From NCBI RefSeq assembly GCF_014385435.1, contig NZ_JACSUD010000009.1, forward strand, positions 29,795-93,794: 64,000 bases of DNA, in the 5' to 3' direction. This DNA is from Alloprevotella sp. Lung230 (GTDB lineage Bacteria > Bacteroidota > Bacteroidia > Bacteroidales > Bacteroidaceae). Positions 43,003-50,071 of this stretch are shown piece after piece (position 1 is the stretch's first letter; each line of letters opens with the position of its first letter). The notes under the pieces were generated by a model. That model did no database searches, had not been told where the DNA came from, and saw only the letters and a program-made list of their open reading frames with translations. The translations under genes and the position numbers were made by a program.

Positions 43003-43593
43003 TCACGCTTCGAAAAGCCTCCGATAGAAGTCGGCCTTTTTCTCCAAAGCCAAGGGATAGGCACGCGAGGAGGAGGGCATGCGCCAAAACTCCAGGTCGT
43101 GCCCCAGATGGTGGGTGGCAGCGGGGCAGAACACGCAGGTGCCGATGGGCGGCAACTTGGCCACTCCCAAGGCGGCCATGAGCACATCGGAAGCCTTTCC
43201 GCCCGTGGTGACAATGCGATGGCAGTGGGGCACCTCTGCCAGGAGGGCAGTCAGATCGGTAGGTTCCACCACTTCCAGAAAGGCATCGGAGGCATTGCCC
43301 TTCAAGCGCCGTACACGCCGCGCGGTATCGTAGAAGGCCAGCCCCTCCCTTTCGGAAAACGCGATGATGGCCTCGCGGTCGAAGCGCTTTTCTCCTTCGA
43401 CCACGAAGTGGAGGCGGTCGGCATAGAACAGCAGTCCCATGATGCGCCAGAAATCATTGATGAAGTTGGGGTAGAAAAAGTCCATCGACCAACGAGCTTT
43501 AGGCGGTGGAAAACTACCTAAGAAAAGTATGCGGGCATTGGTGGGCAAAAAAGGTTGGAGAGGATGGGTTTCGATGGGAAGAGAAGAAGACAT
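43003..43593 (-). CDS. DNA-deoxyinosine / uracil-DNA glycosylase (UDG family 6-like)
   Basis: 196 aa from the ATG at 43593 (MSSSLPIETHPLQPF). The fold start ILFLGSFPPPKARW, then MDFFYPNFINDFWRIMG, then GLAFYDTARRVRRL and the C-terminal PHCHRIVTTGGKASDVL match the Mug/hypoxanthine-DNA glycosylase superfamily, which excises deaminated bases. FCPAATHHL near residue 170 is the DNA-intercalation loop region. A longer frame upstream exists but lacks resemblance. It lies just beyond the right end of the IS. Confidence 0.83.
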   Translation of the reverse strand: MSSSLPIETHPLQPFLPTNARILFLGSFPPPKARWSMDFFYPNFINDFWRIMGLLFYADRLHFVVEGEKRFDREAIIAFSEREGLAFYDTARRVRRLKGNASDAFLEVVEPTDLTALLAEVPHCHRIVTTGGKASDVLMAALGVAKLPPIGTCVFCPAATHHLGHDLEFWRMPSSSRAYPLALEKKADFYRRLFEA

Positions 43594-43746
43594 AGGTAGA
43601 AAGAGAAGAGGGAAGAGAGTGGGACGGAAGGGACAATGCATGCAGAGTTTATTCAAGAATAGAGTAAAAAATGCAATGTTTCGCTCCTTAGAATTAAAAA
43701 AATACGTAATAGCCGGCTTTTTCCACAAAATAATCCACGAAAATCT

Positions 43747-43777
43747 TGCATAGTCAGTGAGAAAGAGATAACTTTGC
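43747..43777 (+). promoter_or_regulatory. promoter of a putative small RNA
   Basis: TTG (43747-43749), 20-nt spacer, TAACTTTG (43770-43777): a full consensus promoter pointing into an intergenic region without a protein gene. Confidence 0.65.
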
Positions 43778-43782
43778 TCGGC

Positions 43783-43835
43783 AAAAATGAGGGAGGCGTC
43801 TCTCATGGATTGCATCCATTGCGAGGCCTTTTTTC
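43783..43835 (+). ncRNA. putative short RNA ending in an intrinsic terminator
   Basis: Starts just beyond a consensus promoter and ends about 52 nt later at a hairpin: GGC and CTC (43796 on) pair with GAGGCC (43823-43828), with an inner stem ATGGAT/ATCCAT, then six T. No open frame of note. A leader or attenuator of whatever lies downstream is the alternative. Confidence 0.5.
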
Positions 43836-43861
43836 AAGCGTCATCGCACACTTTTTTCAAA

Positions 43862-43892
43862 GTGAGCTCGCCGGGAGGCGACCTATTTTTTT
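43862..43892 (+). terminator. second intrinsic terminator in the RNA cluster
   Basis: TCGCC-GGGA-GGCGA (43868-43881), followed by CCTATTTTTTT. Plus-strand orientation. Confidence 0.7.
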
Positions 43893-43921
43893 CAACATAA
43901 TTAGAAAGGATAGTTTAGAAT

Positions 43922-44040
43922 GTGAATCGTTCAAAAGGTCTGCCAGACCCGGTCGGAAGTCCGATGCGTGTATCGCTGCCGTGAGGCATCTACATGTCGG
44001 GGGCTTCCGAGAAAAGCCCTCCGGCAGAAGTTTGAACAGA
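43922..44040 (+). ncRNA. putative rod-like structured RNA (6S-like outline), unassigned
   Basis: Nested long-range pairings: GTTCAAA (43929) with TTTGAAC (44031), TCTGCC (43939) with GGCAGA (44023), and TCGGAAG (43953) with CTTCCGA (44004), around inner hairpins such as GCC-GTGA-GGC. Immediately followed by an intrinsic terminator at 44041. Upstream is TAGTTTAG, one mismatch from TAnnTTTG. The overall rod with internal bulges recalls 6S RNA, but I cannot confirm the family. The open frame across it (43774-44070) has no protein resemblance. Confidence 0.5.
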
Positions 44041-44085
44041 AAAGTTCCCCTTCGTCAAAGATTGCTTTGAGGAGGGGACTTTTTT
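44041..44085 (+). terminator. intrinsic terminator of the rod-like RNA
   Basis: Arms AAGTTCCCC and GGGGACTT (one bulge) plus an inner stem TCAAAG/CTTTGA, followed by a run of six T. Confidence 0.85.
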
Positions 44086-44208
44086 GGATGGCCTTGTCGG
44101 TGGTCGAGGCGCAGAATTGAGCCTCTGATTTGGTGGAACGAAAAATAAGTTGCAATTTTGCAGCGTTTTCATTCCTCCACATGTTTCACCCTTTTGCTTT
44201 CTCTTGCT

Positions 44209-44742
44209 ATGCAAAAAATTGGCGTTTTCTTATCTTCACACGACCACGTCCCCACCACTTTTCGTAGCGCCACCGAGGCGCTTGGCCGATGGATTAGCCG
44301 CACCCATCGCACCTTAGTCTATGGCGGAGCACGCTGTGGGCTGATGGAAGTGTTGGCTCAGACGGTCAAGCAATATGGCGGCCGCGTCTACGGCATCGTG
44401 CCACAAATCCTCTACGACCGCCAGTGCGTGAGCGAGCATATTGATGTGGAGTTTCGCACCGCCGACCTCAACGACCGCAAAGCCGTGATGATGCGCGAAA
44501 GCGACATTTTGGTGGCCCTACCCGGAGGCGTAGGTACACTCGACGAAGTGTTCACTGTCTTGGCGGCCGACAGCATCGGCACTGAGCAGAAGCAAGTGGT
44601 GCTCTTCGATGTGGACCACTGCTGGCACCCCCTGCTCCACACGCTCGCTGAGATGGAGAAAGCAGGGCTTGTTGCGCCCACGCTGCACCAGCACCTCAAA
44701 GTGGTGGACAACCTCGAAGCGTTGGAGCAACTTTGCCAATAG
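44209..44742 (+). CDS. LOG-family protein (TIGR00730; nucleotide 5'-monophosphate phosphoribohydrolase-like)
   Basis: 177 aa from ATG 44209 (MQKIGVFLSSHDHVPTTF). The family signatures are LVYGGARCGLMEVLA and LPGGVGTLDEVFTV (PGGxGTxxE). Enzymes of this type release the base from nucleoside monophosphates and are called cytokinin-activating in plants; the bacterial role is less clear. Single-gene unit between a terminator at 44041 and one at 44789. Confidence 0.88.
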   Translation: MQKIGVFLSSHDHVPTTFRSATEALGRWISRTHRTLVYGGARCGLMEVLAQTVKQYGGRVYGIVPQILYDRQCVSEHIDVEFRTADLNDRKAVMMRESDILVALPGGVGTLDEVFTVLAADSIGTEQKQVVLFDVDHCWHPLLHTLAEMEKAGLVAPTLHQHLKVVDNLEALEQLCQ

Positions 44743-44788
44743 TCTCTGCCCATAGAGGGTTGGCCCTCGGCAGGCTCGCCAACAAGAT

Positions 44789-44831
44789 ATCTCCCTTTCA
44801 TCGCTCATCATTCGGGCAGTGAAAGGGAGAT
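44789..44831. terminator. bidirectional intrinsic terminator between convergent genes
   Basis: Perfect 12-bp stem ATCTCCCTTTCA/TGAAAGGGAGAT between the LOG gene (+) and the gene ending at 44854 (-). T-rich tails are short on both sides (GCTTCATTTT on plus). Confidence 0.75.
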
Positions 44832-44853
44832 GCTTCATTTTCGGAGCACACGT

Positions 44854-45465
44854 TCAAGCAAACTCTCCACTGCGCACACCGAGGGCTGCAGTCAGGGAGT
44901 AGCCCACGATTTCCGACTGAAATCCGCGACCAGAGATGGGTTGCATCGCAAAGAGCGTGATGTCCTTGCGCGGTAGTGGAGCATCAGCCCCTTCGGGTAT
45001 GGGAGGGGTGGCACAGAGTTGCTTGATACGTGGAAGGAGAGATTGGCCGGACTCGCCCTCCCCCTCCAAGTCGGCCACCAACATCACGTGCTCCACCTTC
45101 GGGTCGAGCAATAGGGCTTCGAAGGTTTCGACCAAGAAATCCTCGCGGCTCACGATAGGTTCGATGGGGAAGGAGGTGAGTTGAAATTCTCCAAGGTTGT
45201 CCTTGAAAGCCTTTTCGTGGAGGTCTTCGGCAAAGCGAGAGGGGGAGAAATGTTGCAATGCAGCGGACTCTTTCCGATGAATAAAGACGGCCTGAAAGGT
45301 GTTTTCGCTCGGGCGGAATCCACTGTCCAGCACAATATAATCCAGCCAGTTGGGTAAGTCGGCCGTAGGGATGCGCCGACCCAGCATACGCTCGAAGTTA
45401 ACAATCATTTCAAAGGTCATGGCATCGAGGTGCTCGGCGTCGATAAGGATGATATTGGGAGACAT
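44854..45465 (-). CDS. conserved Bacteroidales protein of unknown function (possibly DUF6621)
   Basis: 203 aa, soluble. Begins MSPNIILIDAEHLDAMTFEM, then VNFERMLGRRIPTADLPNWL, a strand-helix start with an acidic pair (DAE) reminiscent of Rossmann-like or NYN/PIN folds. ITLFAMQPISGRGFQSEIVGYSLTAALGV, cited by its MQPISGRGFQSE core, is also conserved-looking. I believe this is the family called DUF6621, but that is from memory. It ends a minus-strand set with the CXXCH lipoprotein 24 bp upstream. Confidence 0.65.
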   Translation of the reverse strand: MSPNIILIDAEHLDAMTFEMIVNFERMLGRRIPTADLPNWLDYIVLDSGFRPSENTFQAVFIHRKESAALQHFSPSRFAEDLHEKAFKDNLGEFQLTSFPIEPIVSREDFLVETFEALLLDPKVEHVMLVADLEGEGESGQSLLPRIKQLCATPPIPEGADAPLPRKDITLFAMQPISGRGFQSEIVGYSLTAALGVRSGEFA

Positions 45466-45489
45466 GATATTTTTGCGTTTTTGCGTTTT

Positions 45490-47028
45490 CTACTTACCAT
45501 ACTCTACTTTCTTCACGCCTTCATCATCGTAGATGACTTCGCGAAACTGTTCGGGAGATACTTTCACCTTCTCGCGCGTGAGTTCGGGCACGTTGTAGCT
45601 CTTCATACGCGAAAGGTTAGACTCGGGGTCTTCTTGAGGTAGGAGGAAAGCCTTGTAGTCGCGGCCTTGCTCATCGAAATAGGCAATGTAAGGGCGAGTG
45701 AAACTGCCATCATCGCGGCGAGAGGAGAAGACCATCCAACGACCATTGCTCGACCAGGTATGGTAGGAGTCGACATCAGCACTATTGGCTTTGCCCAAAG
45801 GACGAACATCGCCCGTTTTGAGGTCTTTCACCCATAGGTCGCTACTCTTGTGCCAAATGTGGAACTGTCCGAAGTCGCCCAGCGTGAACAGGAGGAAACG
45901 ACCATCGGGGCTCACCCGCGGTAGGCTTGCACTCTTGCCCATGGCAGCGCAGTCCATCTCCAGACGAGGAGCAGAGAAGGAGCGGGTGTGTGGGTCGAAA
46001 GCCATCGACCAAAGATTGTAGCGCACCTCCTTGTAATTGCTCATCACTACATCGGAACGCGTATTCTTATTCTGCTTGAGCGAGTCGGGAATGAGGGAAT
46101 ACTGCGGGAGCGGCGCCATGCAATAGTAGAGGCGTTGCCCATCGGGCGTCCAAGCCGGAAAGGTCTCCATCAAACTGTCGGTCTTCAGCACATTGGAAAT
46201 CTTGTTGCGCTCCACATCGTAGAAGAGAAGGTCGGAACCAAAATCCACGACCTCCACCTTCTGTTGCCCCATCATGGGGAAGGCTTGTCCGGTGAGGTTG
46301 GAGGAGAACACCACCCATGGGCGCTTGGGGTGCCAAGTGGGATAGACACTGTTGGAGAGGATACTATCGTTTTTCATGTCCACTCGTCGAACTTGTCCAT
46401 TGTCGACAAACACCGTCCCGCCATGCTCTGCACGGACGTGGAACAACATGCGCTCTGTGCCGTTGTTCTGATAGTTGTGACAATTGACGCAGTGATTGTC
46501 CTTCGCATCAAACTCACTATTGTTTTCGTAGATTGGTGTCTCTTCGAAGTTTGTCAAATTGCGCTGATACAACCCGAGTTGGCGATACAATTCATAGGAA
46601 GGTTCTATGAGACGATAGGAAAGATAGGGGTCGATGGGCTCCGGGGCGACGTGCAAGGCATAGGACGGATGGCGCACCCAGCCTCCATCACGCTCTGCAT
46701 AAAGGGTCACGCTGAGGTCGCTCCCTTTGTTTTCGGCCAACAGATTGCGCCAAGCCAGGGTGTCAAATTGGAGTTTTCCGTCTTCATCGGCAGCCGCCAA
46801 GAGGGGTGTCCCTTTCCTGCCTTTGATTTCACCCACGAAAGCTGTCCCGGCACTCTTCACCTGGATGTTGAGAGGAGCGATATTGGGAGGAATCACGATG
46901 TCGCGATAGTCAGGATAGATGGAGGCGTCTTGCGCTATGGGTCGGCTCTGCGAAGGAACCACAGCTTCCGGTTTGCAAGCTGCAAAAATCAACAGCAAAC
47001 CAAGCCCAAAGAGATGTTGAAGTTTCAT
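45490..47028 (-). CDS. TolB-like beta-propeller lipoprotein with a CXXCH motif
   Basis: 512 aa. Lipobox IFAAC at residues 14-18, so it is anchored in the outer membrane or periplasm. Residues 30-160 form a beta domain. CVNCHNYQ follows at about residue 182, a single c-type haem (CXXCH) signature. The C-terminal half has PD40/TolB-type propeller blades: YPTWHPKRPWVVFSSN, TFPAWTPDGQRLYYC, PRVSPDGRFLLFTL and YHTWSSNGRWMVFSSRRDDG. Whether haem is really attached is not known. It is immediately downstream of the large membrane protein gene (84-bp gap). Confidence 0.75.
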   Translation of the reverse strand: MKLQHLFGLGLLLIFAACKPEAVVPSQSRPIAQDASIYPDYRDIVIPPNIAPLNIQVKSAGTAFVGEIKGRKGTPLLAAADEDGKLQFDTLAWRNLLAENKGSDLSVTLYAERDGGWVRHPSYALHVAPEPIDPYLSYRLIEPSYELYRQLGLYQRNLTNFEETPIYENNSEFDAKDNHCVNCHNYQNNGTERMLFHVRAEHGGTVFVDNGQVRRVDMKNDSILSNSVYPTWHPKRPWVVFSSNLTGQAFPMMGQQKVEVVDFGSDLLFYDVERNKISNVLKTDSLMETFPAWTPDGQRLYYCMAPLPQYSLIPDSLKQNKNTRSDVVMSNYKEVRYNLWSMAFDPHTRSFSAPRLEMDCAAMGKSASLPRVSPDGRFLLFTLGDFGQFHIWHKSSDLWVKDLKTGDVRPLGKANSADVDSYHTWSSNGRWMVFSSRRDDGSFTRPYIAYFDEQGRDYKAFLLPQEDPESNLSRMKSYNVPELTREKVKVSPEQFREVIYDDEGVKKVEYGK

Positions 47029-47112
47029 GAATAGGGATGAGGGTGAGTTCGTTGGAGAGAAGTAAGCGTTTCAGTTGGGAGGATGAGCACCGAGACGAGA
47101 GGGGAGTTGAAA

Positions 47113-48744
47113 TCAGTTGACTCCGTGTCCCTTTTCTTCCTGCTGCGGCTTGCCCACGTTTCCACAATAATAGTAGTACATATAAGTGCCAAGCCAGTTT
47201 TCACGGAGCGCTTCGGCCATTTCGCGTTTTGATTTGGCTTTTTCCTCATCGTTCATCTGCATTTGCGCTTCGATGTAGGGAGAAACCTCGCTCACAAAAG
47301 CACGCAATTGGCTCATGGTGAATTGGTCGACTTCGGGAAATTGCTGCAACACACCCTCGCGCTTGATACTGGCCACGGCTATGGCTTGCAACACCACCGG
47401 AGGGAGCGGCATCTTCTGGCGCATCACGCCCACACGCATCAGAAAATTGTCTAAATCCTTAGAGTAAAGGCAGGTGGCCACCGAAGTGATCAGCGTGGGG
47501 TCAGCGCCTTGCATCAGTCCGACGTTATAACCCAAGAAAGCCGGCTGACGATAGTTTTGCTCAAAACGGCGCTCCATCGGGGTAAGGGAGCGAATGCGCG
47601 CCAGCGTGGGGTCGTGAGCAATCAAAGTCGTGTCGGAGAGCATCGGGCGGTAACGTTTGACAAAGTCGCTTTCAAAAGGCATCTTGCCGATGAGGTGAAA
47701 GTAGCGTTCGCCCAGTGCCACCTCATGGTTCAACACGGCACACAGGGCCATCCGCTTAAAGTTGCTCACGCGCGGACCTAACACCACCGTGTTTTCCATC
47801 GAAGAGCGATAGGCGGCATTCACCAATCCGGCATGGAGGTTGCAATCGGGCACATAATTCACCGACTCATCCTTTCCGGCCACATAGTCGAGCGTCAGTT
47901 CGGGAAAATCATAGTTGATTTCAAACATTCCTTCCAGCAACTGATTTTGCTGCACCAGCGCCAAAGCGTGTAAGGCTGCGATGGTGCGCGAGGGGCGATC
48001 GGCAGTGCGAGCGGTTTCGACCATCGCTTCCCAGTCCTCCTGCGCCAGTTCGTTTTGCATTCGGCAGGAGATGACCACATTTTCTTGTAGCACACGTGCG
48101 GCACAAGTCAAACCGCCATAGGCGATCATCACCACAAGCAGACTCCACGGGAAGCCTTTCCGCCCCACAGAGGACTGCCGTCCCTGTACCCATTTCACGA
48201 TCAAGGCATAAAGGGCGCTCAGCAACAACAGTCCCACAGAGAGCAGCACAAAGATAGAAGGATCATTGCGCAAAAAGAGGTTGAATCCTCGCATCACCAT
48301 CCACCCCAACAAGGCCATCACTGGTAGGAAACCGATGCCTTGCCATGAAGTGCGGCGATGTCCGGTGTCGAAGAGCCAGGCTGTGAGGGTGAATAGGGCG
48401 GCCAACAATGTGCCTCCCACCCAAATATTGTTGAAAGCCAGCAGCAAGAAACGTCCTCCCCAGAGCGCTACTCCCAAATCGCGGCGGAGCACATAGGCCA
48501 TGGTGTCCCGATCAAAGCTGAAATAGTTTTCTGCAGCAATGTGCTGAAAAACATCGCCATAAGTCACAACCACAAACGTCCAAAGCAAGAGAAATCCCAC
48601 CCCATAACACAAAGCAGGATGGGAGAAAACCGTCCACTTTGTACTCGCTTTTGGGGAAGTTGCTGCTTTGGACTCGTGCTGCGCGGCCGATGTATTCTCA
48701 GTCTGACTGCGCGTTGTAGTAGTAGAATAATGTCGTTTTGCCAT
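47113..48744 (-). CDS. large membrane protein of unknown function (possibly DUF6057)
   Basis: 543 aa. The N-terminal 45 residues are Ser/Thr-rich and cytoplasmic. About six transmembrane helices occupy residues 45 to 230 (for example LCYGVGFLLLWTFVVVTYG and GGRFLLLAFNNIWVGGTLLA). A large soluble helical region follows (TARTADRPSRTIAALHALAL, then YRPMLSDTTLIAHDPTLARI), with TPR-like character. This pattern fits a Bacteroidales family I recall as DUF6057, often next to TolB-like lipoproteins. A TACTTTTG box at 48807 is the likely promoter of the three-gene set. Confidence 0.65.
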   Translation of the reverse strand: MAKRHYSTTTTRSQTENTSAAQHESKAATSPKASTKWTVFSHPALCYGVGFLLLWTFVVVTYGDVFQHIAAENYFSFDRDTMAYVLRRDLGVALWGGRFLLLAFNNIWVGGTLLAALFTLTAWLFDTGHRRTSWQGIGFLPVMALLGWMVMRGFNLFLRNDPSIFVLLSVGLLLLSALYALIVKWVQGRQSSVGRKGFPWSLLVVMIAYGGLTCAARVLQENVVISCRMQNELAQEDWEAMVETARTADRPSRTIAALHALALVQQNQLLEGMFEINYDFPELTLDYVAGKDESVNYVPDCNLHAGLVNAAYRSSMENTVVLGPRVSNFKRMALCAVLNHEVALGERYFHLIGKMPFESDFVKRYRPMLSDTTLIAHDPTLARIRSLTPMERRFEQNYRQPAFLGYNVGLMQGADPTLITSVATCLYSKDLDNFLMRVGVMRQKMPLPPVVLQAIAVASIKREGVLQQFPEVDQFTMSQLRAFVSEVSPYIEAQMQMNDEEKAKSKREMAEALRENWLGTYMYYYYCGNVGKPQQEEKGHGVN

Positions 48745-48806
48745 AATGTGTAGTCATGCTCGTAGCACAAAGGCCTACACTGCCCACTACGAACTTTTTC
48801 ATAGTG

Positions 48807-48814
48807 CAAAAGTA
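48807..48814 (-). promoter_or_regulatory. -7 promoter box for the 48744-44854 gene set
   Basis: Minus-strand TACTTTTG, 62 bp upstream of the start at 48744. Confidence 0.55.
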
Positions 48815-48926
48815 CACTAAAAGGACGAAATTGCAAACTAAATCCACCACAAACCATCAACAGACAAGAAAAGTTGTGTTCAAAGGTAACAAAATCCCTC
48901 TTCGAGGAGAAAAAGTAAGAGGAACA

Positions 48927-48958
48927 TTTGGCAGTTTGCTCTTCAAATCTTAATTTTG
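48927..48958 (+). promoter_or_regulatory. promoter of tRNA-Arg
   Basis: TTTG (48927-48930), 20-nt spacer, TAATTTTG (48951-48958), 10 bp before the tRNA 5' end. Confidence 0.7.
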
Positions 48959-48968
48959 CACAGCAATT

Positions 48969-49042
48969 GGCTCCGTAGCTTAGCTGAATAGAGCGTCAGA
49001 TTCCGGTTCTGAAGGTCCTGGGTTTGAATCCCAGCGGGGTCA
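48969..49042 (+). tRNA. tRNA-Arg (anticodon CCG)
   Basis: Acceptor GGCTCCG pairs with CGGGGTC (two G-U), D-stem GCTT/GAGC, anticodon stem TCAGA/TCTGA with loop TTCCGGT (anticodon CCG), T-arm CTGGG-TTTGAAT-CCCAG. The discriminator is A; CCA is not encoded. Confidence 0.92.
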
Positions 49043-49130
49043 CTTCGGTGCAAAAGATGCCATTTAACACTAAACTCACATTTTCTCCCGTTAAAATTTG
49101 GCTGTTATAAAATTACTTCCTATCTTTGCA

Positions 49131-49138
49131 CCCGCAAA
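49131..49138 (+). promoter_or_regulatory. -7 promoter box for the tRNA-Phe pair
   Basis: TATCTTTG, 23 bp before the first tRNA-Phe. Confidence 0.6.
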
Positions 49139-49161
49139 TCAGCAAGAGATGGACGCCACGA

Positions 49162-49234
49162 GGTGCCATAGCTCAGTTGGTAGAGCAAAGGACTGAAAAT
49201 CCTTGTGTCCCCGGTTCGATTCCTGGTGGCACCA
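49162..49234 (+). tRNA. tRNA-Phe (anticodon GAA), copy 1
   Basis: Acceptor GGTGCCA/TGGCACC, D-stem GCTC/GAGC, anticodon loop CTGAAAA (anticodon GAA), T-loop TTCGATT. CCA is not encoded (ACTAC follows). Confidence 0.94.
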
Positions 49235-49267
49235 CTACACTACCCTTCCCTTTTGATTTGCAACCTT

Positions 49268-49343
49268 GGTGCCATAGCTCAGTTGGTAGAGCAAAGGACT
49301 GAAAATCCTTGTGTCCCCGGTTCGATTCCTGGTGGCACCACCA
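49268..49343 (+). tRNA. tRNA-Phe (anticodon GAA), copy 2
   Basis: The mature part is identical in sequence to copy 1, 33 bp downstream. Here the 3' CCA is encoded. Followed by a strong terminator at 49357, so both are probably on one transcript. Confidence 0.94.
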
Positions 49344-49356
49344 TCAAAAGATGACA

Positions 49357-49392
49357 AACGCTGCAACTTTTTAAGGTTGCAGCGTTTTTTTC
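49357..49392 (+). terminator. intrinsic terminator of the tRNA-Phe pair
   Basis: Perfect 11-bp stem AACGCTGCAAC/GTTGCAGCGTT, then TTTTTTT. Confidence 0.92.
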
Positions 49393-49504
49393 TTTCTCTC
49401 CCCCTTCTCTCTTCAAAAGCTGCCCTTTTCAAAAAGAAGCAGTCCCATCCGCGTAAAAAAATCAAACATCACCTCATCGTTATACACAAAAGAGGCAAAA
49501 AAAT

Positions 49505-49534
49505 AACCAGTCAGAACCGGAGTTCCAACTGGTT
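49505..49534 (-). terminator. intrinsic terminator of the small lipoprotein gene
   Basis: Stem AACCAGT/ACTGGTT (with extra pairing inside), followed on the minus strand by ATTTTTTT. Confidence 0.8.
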
Positions 49535-49576
49535 TCAATTCTCTCAGTGCCCAACTAAGGGCATTGTTCGTAAGGA

Positions 49577-49750
49577 TTAAGCCTTAACGCTGTCAGCCTG
49601 TACGCTATCAGCTTGAACGCTGTCAGCATGTACGCTATCAGTCATTACGCTGTCGCTATCGTTGGTGGTAGCGGGAGTTTCAGTCTTAGAACCACAAGAA
49701 GCGAAAGAGATAGCAGCGAAAGCTACGAACATGAAAACTAACTTTTTCAT
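49577..49750 (-). CDS. very small repeat-tailed lipoprotein (57 aa)
   Basis: Start at 49750 (MKKLVFMFVAFAAISFASCG). The lipobox FASC puts the lipidated Cys at residue 19. The mature part is only about 39 residues and ends in repeats of DSVxADSV, encoded by a roughly 15-bp DNA repeat that could vary in copy number. Its own promoter (TACCTTTG, 49803) and terminator make this a real transcription unit. Function unknown; similar tiny lipoproteins are frequent in Bacteroidota. Confidence 0.75.
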   Translation of the reverse strand: MKKLVFMFVAFAAISFASCGSKTETPATTNDSDSVMTDSVHADSVQADSVQADSVKA

Positions 49751-49802
49751 TTTGTTTGTTGAGTTAAAAGTAAAACAATCAATTGCTTGTATTAAAACAA
49801 TG

Positions 49803-49832
49803 CAAAGGTACGGACTTTTTTCGCCCTTACAA
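49803..49832 (-). promoter_or_regulatory. promoter of the small lipoprotein gene
   Basis: Minus-strand TACCTTTG (49803-49810) with TTG at 49830-49832, spacing 19 nt. Confidence 0.7.
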
Positions 49833-50031
49833 GAGTTTACTGCAAAAAAAGCAGGCCCCTCACTATATTTTAACATTTAAGAGCGATTTAGAAAGTATTT
49901 TGACATCCTTATCTAACGAAAGCATAGTATAAATTCCCTTCTCACGTCCTTTTACCCATATCTGTGAGCAACAGAAAGTGGGAGATTTTCAACACATCGC
50001 AACGGTTTTGCCATGGAAAAGTAGAAATATA

Positions 50032-50063
50032 TTTGGCCATCGCCCTATTCTGCCGTAACTTTG
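50032..50063 (+). promoter_or_regulatory. promoter of mtaB
   Basis: TTTG (50032-50035), 20-nt spacer, TAACTTTG (50056-50063), only 8 bp before the ATG at 50072, implying a very short leader. Confidence 0.75.
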
Positions 50064-50071
50064 CAGATAAT

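Noticed and set aside
43774..44070. 98-codon plus-strand protein
   Set aside because: It crosses two terminators and the rod-like RNA fold and has no protein-like features.
43922..44085. 4.5S (SRP) RNA or tmRNA
   Set aside because: The SRP tetraloop/GGAAG-type conserved loop in its proper context and a tmRNA tag frame plus tRNA-like end are absent.
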